A DNA stretch of 64,000 bases, taken from assembly GCA_032690845.1 (NCBI GenBank), contig CM064430.1, positions 3,520,949-3,584,948 of the forward strand, given 5' to 3'. This DNA is from Eleusine coracana subsp. coracana (lineage: Eukaryota > Streptophyta > Magnoliopsida > Poales > Poaceae). Shown piece by piece: positions 58,130-64,000 of the stretch (the first letter of the stretch is position 1; each line of letters starts with the position of its first letter). The notes beneath the pieces were generated by a model. That model had not been told where the DNA came from. It did no database searches and saw only the letters and a program-made list of their open reading frames with translations. Both the position numbers and the translations under genes were made by a program.

Positions 58130-60897
58130 TCGGCCGTTCAATAATCTTCGTACATGAGAAAGATCAGGCGTGCGTGCGACCTGCTTCGCACGGACGTGTG
58201 CCTCGCCATTCTCGCACGCGCGAACGCCAAGTTGATAGCTCCACCTCAATATCTGTCTCTGTTGTGTTCTACTGGTTTTGTAAGCTGAACCGTGGATTAA
58301 TTACTTGTGATAACCTGTGTGATAACCCTTGTGTACGCTTCACAAGGGTACATGTTGGATGCATGCATGTCTAATGCTAAATAAAATACAAAGATTATCA
58401 TCGAGCTGTCAGCTGTGTTAATTTGACTCTGAGCATATATTATATTTCCTGAATCTTTCTCAGATGAGCATATCTTCTGAACTTGGCCTGCCAATGTTGC
58501 AAAATAATTCCCTCAACTTGGAGTGGAGGCTATATATAAGGAATTTTTGTTTGTTGGACATTCATAATATGTGTATTTATAGGATGACCTATTTTGCCTG
58601 CCACACACCATGAAAACGTGGTTTTGTGTGATAGACAATGTCTTGACTATAAAAACATTTTTGACCGGACGGGAGGAAGGATAATTCGATAATACTAATG
58701 CTACCCCAGTCTTATCCCGGTCTTCTTCTACTCACATCGTCAAACAGATTGCACTAACACCATCCCGCGCATCTCTAGCCATGGCCTCAGTCATCGCTGG
58801 AGCCACCTATCGCTCCTACTCGCAATGACACCGTCATCAGCCCGCTCTGCCACGAGCGCTGCTTCTACCGAGCCTGCCGCCCCTGTCCTGGCCTGCCACA
58901 CCCCCTCTCGGGCAGAAAAAGGAAGGGGTTAAGAGACCCTCATGGCCCAACCCTAGACACTGATCCTTTTTTAAACTTTCTCTGCTCCCATTCCAAGTCA
59001 AAAGACTCAAATGGTATGATCCCTCTATCACCCTAGAATGAAAGGGGTGATCTCGTAGTTTCTGGTCTATGAAGATGCGTTGTTAGATGCACTATTTTTC
59101 CATTAAGAACGATTAGCTGCTGCACCTGGTGCATTCGCCCCAAGGATGTCCTAAAGTTCCTCCAACAAATTGTAATATAAAATCATCGTGCTCCTCAATG
59201 TGGCTTCACGATGCAAAGCCTAGTCGCGCAACTCAACCATATCATCGAGCAAGGCTTACACCTTTCTTCTCCCAACCTCACGGCCAACCAAGGTAAACCA
59301 AAAGTCCCATTTCTTGTTGCTCTTTCCAATCGAGACATCTATGAATCCAATCAAAACATGGGGTCAATCAATCCCACGCCAAAGAAAAAGGGTTCAGTCA
59401 TGTGCATGAGGGAGAGGAAAGGTCTGACACACCGACAACGCACGCGAGGAGGATGGGGAGGGGGCGACGATGAGAGAGGAGGCATGGAGCAGCCATGACT
59501 CTAGTGGGAGGGTCAGTTGCAGAGATTGTTCACTCAAGTATTTATCTATCACATCATATGAGAGTGCATCCTTTTTGTAGAATTCATTTAAGCAGGAACA
59601 GGTCTGAGAAATTGAAGAATCTATAAATACATATCACTAACTATATAATGATACCACTTATACTATTTTTTTTTATAAAATACCATTTATACATAGCTAA
59701 GTTGTTTAGAACAATTGTAGATACATGTACCTTTAATTTAGTGAGCTCAGGTGATCTCCAAATTAGCATATTATAAACTTATTCCTATATTATAGCCATT
59801 GTTTTTTTTTAACATATCTGCAACTGGGTTCTATAAGTTTTGTGTTTTTCCTTTCGTGCCCACAAGGGCAAGTGCTCATCTGCCGAAACACCGTACATGC
59901 GCATTAAAGATCATGCTAACCAACAATTGTAACATTTGATAGAAAATGTTACCCGAAGTCTAAGCCACGATGAGCGAATTCGGCCATAACAATTGAACAA
60001 AAACTCATCTTTTGGTTTGAAGTTACCCGAACATGAAAAATATTTAATCGGTATAGTTGTGCTTGCTTCTACTACTCACTTGGCCAATACAAAAAGGAAC
60101 GTGTGGGCTAATCACCATGGGCATGCACGACTTGTTCATTGAGCCAACCAACCGCACTTGAGTGCATTCAAAGGCGGGCCATACAAGTTTATTCTTGACT
60201 CGGGTTGCGTGGAAGTAGATGAAAACTGAGAAGTATTTTGTTAATTTTATCGGCTATGTATTTTAGACCTATGTTTAATTACAGACATATTGAATAATAG
60301 ATTTATGTGATTTGAGAGAAAGTTTGTTTGATTACAATAGTATGACAAAATTTTTACCTTTGTTCAGTTTTGCTCTATCTTTGCCCCTATTTTTTATGAA
60401 ATTTAAATGGACTACAGAGGTAAATAGTTATAATACTATATTATCTCAATATATTGTACATATGTATAATTTTAAACATGATTTAGTGAGCTTATCATTG
60501 TTTAATCTTAGAACATATTGTACACACATTTTATTAAGAAGAGAGAGGAAAAAATTGCTTAGGGGTCGGGCATAAAGATCTCACTAGTTTAATATCACCA
60601 TGAGACCAGTTTCTGAAACATGGACAAAGACACGACACTGGAAACCGGCCTACATTATGAATAGAAAACGAACAAAAAGTATATATATTTTCTAAGAGAA
60701 AAAAACGATGTCATGATGGTGATATATACAGATTTCAATCTACACATTATGTTCAGCAATCTCATATGCTTATTATAAGTACTTGATGATACACAACGTA
60801 AATAAATATAAGAATACGAGAGGTGACACAACAAAGACCGTGAAAGTTTATTTTTAATAGCATCAAATGTAAATAGGTGTTTTAATAAATATATAAC
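58130..60897. other. Intergenic, no intact gene
   Basis: The YABBY 3' UTR lies at the start. About 58740-59500 has medium GC and reads like a decayed transposon or gene scrap, but no domain is recognisable. The rest is AT-rich with no supported feature. Confidence 0.45.
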
Positions 60898-60899
60898 AT

Positions 60900-63566
60900 G
60901 ACTAGCAAAGTGTTCGTGCGTTGCTACGGACTTAAAAAACAAAACACTCTTTATAACTTAAATATAAATTATTTATATAATAGAATTATTAGATATATAC
61001 AATATTATTTATATTATTTACATGAAAGATCATATTTATATTATTGTTGGTGCTTCTTAGTATACCATTTTATATATAAAAAATAAAATTTTTTTACTAT
61101 TTTTTTACCATATTCTAGAAGTGTTATCTGAAAGGAAAAATCAATTTACGCAGTCTACAAAATAACACTGCATTGCAACGCGATTTTGAACTTGAAACCT
61201 TGCTCCAATGTAAAACGTTAAAACACAAAAGTTGTAAATCTCGTTGATACCTTTTCGAAACATATGCGGATCATATTATTTTGGACTTCAGAGCTAGAAG
61301 ATATGGCTCCGCACAGAGACCTGCGCAGAGAAGTCCGAATCAAAATAAATACTTTTGCATCGCATATTTGAAAACCTAAACGGCATGATCTGTACTTTTA
61401 TTGAATACCAAAGTTATAGAACTTTTTGAGAGCTATAATATAGAGTCCAAGTTTGCTTAATTTGAGTTTCGGATGAGGGAGTTATGATTTTTGAAATTTG
61501 GTACTTGATATGAAAGTTACGAAACCGATTTGGATTCAATCTCTAACTTTGTGGACACGAAGTGGACGGACGCACCTCAATTAATAGATTGTAAAGATAT
61601 AATATTTTTTTAATAACCTTGTATATGCCTACTCTACCAACCACTACGTACATATTCCCCTCCGATCGATCTGCTTCGCAATAACGAAACTCGATCCCTC
61701 CCGCTCGATGCCGGCGCGTTCCAGTCCCGACTCTCCACGACCATGACGATGTCCTCTCCGCGGCCACTCGATCCGTCCTCGTCGGAGGGCGTGCCCGACC
61801 ATCCGAGGACGGATCGGAGGGCTTTATTCTTTGCGTCTCCGGAGAACACGGCGCGGCAGCCGGCTCGGTGCCCTTGGACGACGCACGGAACCTGAACCAA
61901 CCCGCCGCATCATCGTCAGGGGACGATCCCTCGGAGTTGCTTGATCTGATGAGCCAGCCCGGCGCCCCGCCGCCATCTCGGATGATGTGCTGGACCTGCT
62001 GAGCCAGACCTGAACAAACCTGCAGTCGCCGGCGACCGATCCGGGCGTGTTCGTCTTCGCGCCGGAACGCAAACACCTCCCGCCCCTTGATCAACTTTCT
62101 TGGCGTCGGACATGACTGACTGACTGACAGCTGCTACGTCGTCGATCGTTCAGACTTCAGAGCCGCACTGGATCGCGTCCTTTGCCTCCGGATCGAGATT
62201 TGGCGACGGGATGATGCTTGCCACTTCTCTCACCATCGCAGCAGAAAACGTGGTCTTCTCTCAAGGCACAAGCAATGGGGGAAAAAAAATGACTGTTCAA
62301 AGATGCATTTTCTGGAAGGGAGCTGCATAGGATTGTAACAGGGTTTGTTCCATCAGTCACTGTAACGACCTCTTGCACTAAACATGTTGTTAACTCCGAA
62401 GAGCATCACTGATAACCGCGCGTAGAGGTAAGTGGAAGTGACAAGGCACTCGTCCCAGTTTCATAAAACCAGAGCAGAGCACATTCATCTGAACATTTAC
62501 ATACACGGCAACGTTAAATTGCACAAACACATACACTTTTCGGGAAGTGACATAGATGAAACATGATACAAAGAACATCGAGCCGTCGCAACAAAGTAGA
62601 GTAGTAGGCAAATGAAAAGAAAGACGATACAAGCTCAGAAGATCTTTTTCTTCTTCACGGCACATCACAGGGAGCTCAACACTCGGCCACCGCTCTTTTC
62701 CGGCCTGTTGTGGTTAGCTGCAAGGATTGAACTACAAGTTAGCGTTCCAGAAGCATGGTGGCAGCATGTTTGAAACACAGGAGTCGGATGATAAGGTACT
62801 CACAGATGAGGAGAGAGGTCAGATGTCTTCAGAACTCGCAGCCTCTTCACTGAAGAAACGAACATCCTGCACGAATTCGAGTACAAGTTAGGCGACAATG
62901 TGCTAGAGTTGAACCAACAAGTCAGCTTTTTTCACCTTGTATGTAATTACACAAATATTTTAATAACAATTAGTGATTGGTTTCTTGATCCAAGTTTATA
63001 TTCTGTGTCAGTTTGTTGTTTCACTGTGCTGCGTGCCATCCATATATGCGTTAGCAATTTTGATGTATGCACAATTATTTTCCTTCATTGCTTGACTGCC
63101 ATTTGCATTACGCAAGGCCTTTTTGGCTGAGTGTCATGAGGTGTATGCCTGAGTTTATAGCCACTTCGTTATATGCCTGATGTTTGCACAATTATGGAAT
63201 ACTGGCTTTTTTCACTTCATCCAGCTTAGTGGCATTGCAACTTTAGCGGTTAAACATACTAGCAGAAGCAATTTTGTTATCTTTACTCCTTATTTACTCC
63301 TTTTAGTTTGATATTGACTTTGGTGTTGGTTTTATGTATCAAATTAGGTTAGTGCAAGATCACGAGAGTTTGATTTGTATACATGTTGTATTCTGTTTGG
63401 CTAGCACGTGAGTCTGATTCATAAACATATGTTACATCGTCTGCAGCCAGTAAAGAGTTTTCAAGATACAACATGACAAAGTTAAAAAGTTCACATATAT
63501 TTTATATACAAGAACAACTTTTTTTTTCAAACCCATAGCAATGCCGCATGGGGCACTTTGCTAGTC
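60900..63566. mobile_element. Possible TIR element with captured gene fragments
   Basis: ACTAGCAAAGTG at 60900-60911 and its inverted copy at about 63555-63566 are followed inwards by related sequence (GTGCGTTGCTACGG versus ATGCGGCATTGCTATGG). This suggests imperfect terminal inverted repeats about 2.67 kb apart. I found no clear target duplication. Inside is a GC-rich island (61680-62110) with broken frames, and a minus-strand stretch near 62824-62868 that looks like a terminal exon (acceptor CGTGCAG, then DVRFFSEEAASSEDI and a stop). No transposase is seen. Confidence 0.4.
62824..62868 (-). pseudogene. Possible captured terminal exon
   Basis: On the minus strand CGTGCAG is followed by an open stretch encoding DVRFFSEEAASSEDI and TGA. 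Its look is that of a normal last exon, but no upstream exons are found. Family not recognised. Confidence 0.3.
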
Positions 63567-64000
63567 AGATTATTTTCTCTTTCTATTCTCTGATCAAATT
63601 GTATTGGGTAAATAAAATCTTATAAGTATGTTGGTCATTTTACCCTTCATCCTCTTTCCCATCAGACCAAAAATGAATTTTTAATAAAGTACGGTGATGT
63701 CACACAAAACCATATTTTCAGGGTGTTCATCAGACAAAATATGTTATTTTTGTGTCTGTCATATAAATATATATATTATGAGTGTCTCATAGATAAAAAA
63801 GATCCTTATATATAAAGACTGAAACATCTAGATAACATAGGAATAATATGCTGGGAACCTCATCCTTCTTTTCAGGAGCCAATAAAAGAGAATATGATTC
63901 TGTATTGGGGGAATTTCTTCTCACAAGACGAAATGTCAAAATGTGACAAGAAAAGAACCACGTCAGGGCAAAGTGGCGGTGGCCGGTGGGGCAGTGGCTA
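63567..64000. other. Intergenic, no gene seen
   Basis: AT-rich sequence up to the window edge, with a GC-rich turn in the last 40 bp that may lead into a feature beyond the window. Confidence 0.5.

Noticed and set aside
61543..62094. 183-codon minus-strand frame
   Set aside because: Low-complexity, Arg/Ser/Pro-rich shadow of a GC-rich island; frames on both strands are broken relative to any protein I know.
1..64000. CRISPR arrays, prokaryotic operons, tRNA or rRNA genes
   Set aside because: Looked for and not seen; the gene structures are those of a plant nuclear genome.

Overview
The window is a nuclear segment of a monocot genome, most likely a panicoid grass. It has GC-rich first exons, AT-rich introns with canonical GT-AG borders, several short inverted-repeat transposons typical of grasses, and divergent gene pairs with site II (TGGGCC) promoter motifs. 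The protein set is a conserved cereal set. An NF-YA gene lies about 34 kb from a YABBY gene, which recalls the rice chromosome 3 / sorghum chromosome 1 neighbourhood of the seed-shattering YABBY gene; that link is from memory and cannot be proven here. Coordinates of spliced genes run from start codon to stop codon and include introns; exon borders are in the evidence text.

Layout. 1-3.0 kb: a Pack-MULE-like element with a perfect 9-bp target duplication, and two tandem fragments of a TatD exon plus intron. 3.0-8.9 kb: a divergent pair, organellar Obg GTPase (-) and TatD-family DNase (+). 9.4-15.8 kb: a second divergent pair, chloroplast ribonucleoprotein CP33 (-) and translation factor eIF3i (+); the last eIF3i intron carries a 319-bp tandem repeat. 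16.4-20.5 kb: a gene scrap and an NF-YA gene with a miR169 site, whose upstream exon is broken in frame. 21-22.7 kb: a hAT-type MITE and a GCK-domain protein (-). 25.1-26.3 kb: a GT14 glycosyltransferase (-). 26.3-30.6 kb: repeat-rich, with a second hAT-like element and a 200-bp direct repeat. 30.7-33.3 kb: an ATL-type RING-H2 protein (+) and a cytoplasmic receptor-like pseudokinase (-). 35.7-38.2 kb: a secreted ML-domain lipid-binding protein (+). 39.3-40.1 kb: a glutaredoxin-like Cys-rich gene with a frame-breaking deletion. 42.3-48.4 kb: a 12-exon ubiquitin-specific protease (+). 48.4-53.8 kb: gene-poor, with a LINE-type fragment and a Stowaway MITE. 53.8-58.1 kb: the YABBY gene (+). 58.1-64 kb: no intact gene; a possible terminal-inverted-repeat element with captured GC-rich fragments.

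The genes do not form a pathway, as expected for a plant chromosome. The two divergent pairs may each be co-expressed from a short shared promoter, and three of those four genes serve organelle or translation functions. I found no CRISPR array, prokaryotic-type operon, tRNA or rRNA gene. The most unusual items are the pseudokinase with all three catalytic motifs replaced, the disrupted NF-YA and glutaredoxin-like genes, the TatD exon duplications, and the intact six-exon SH1-like YABBY gene.
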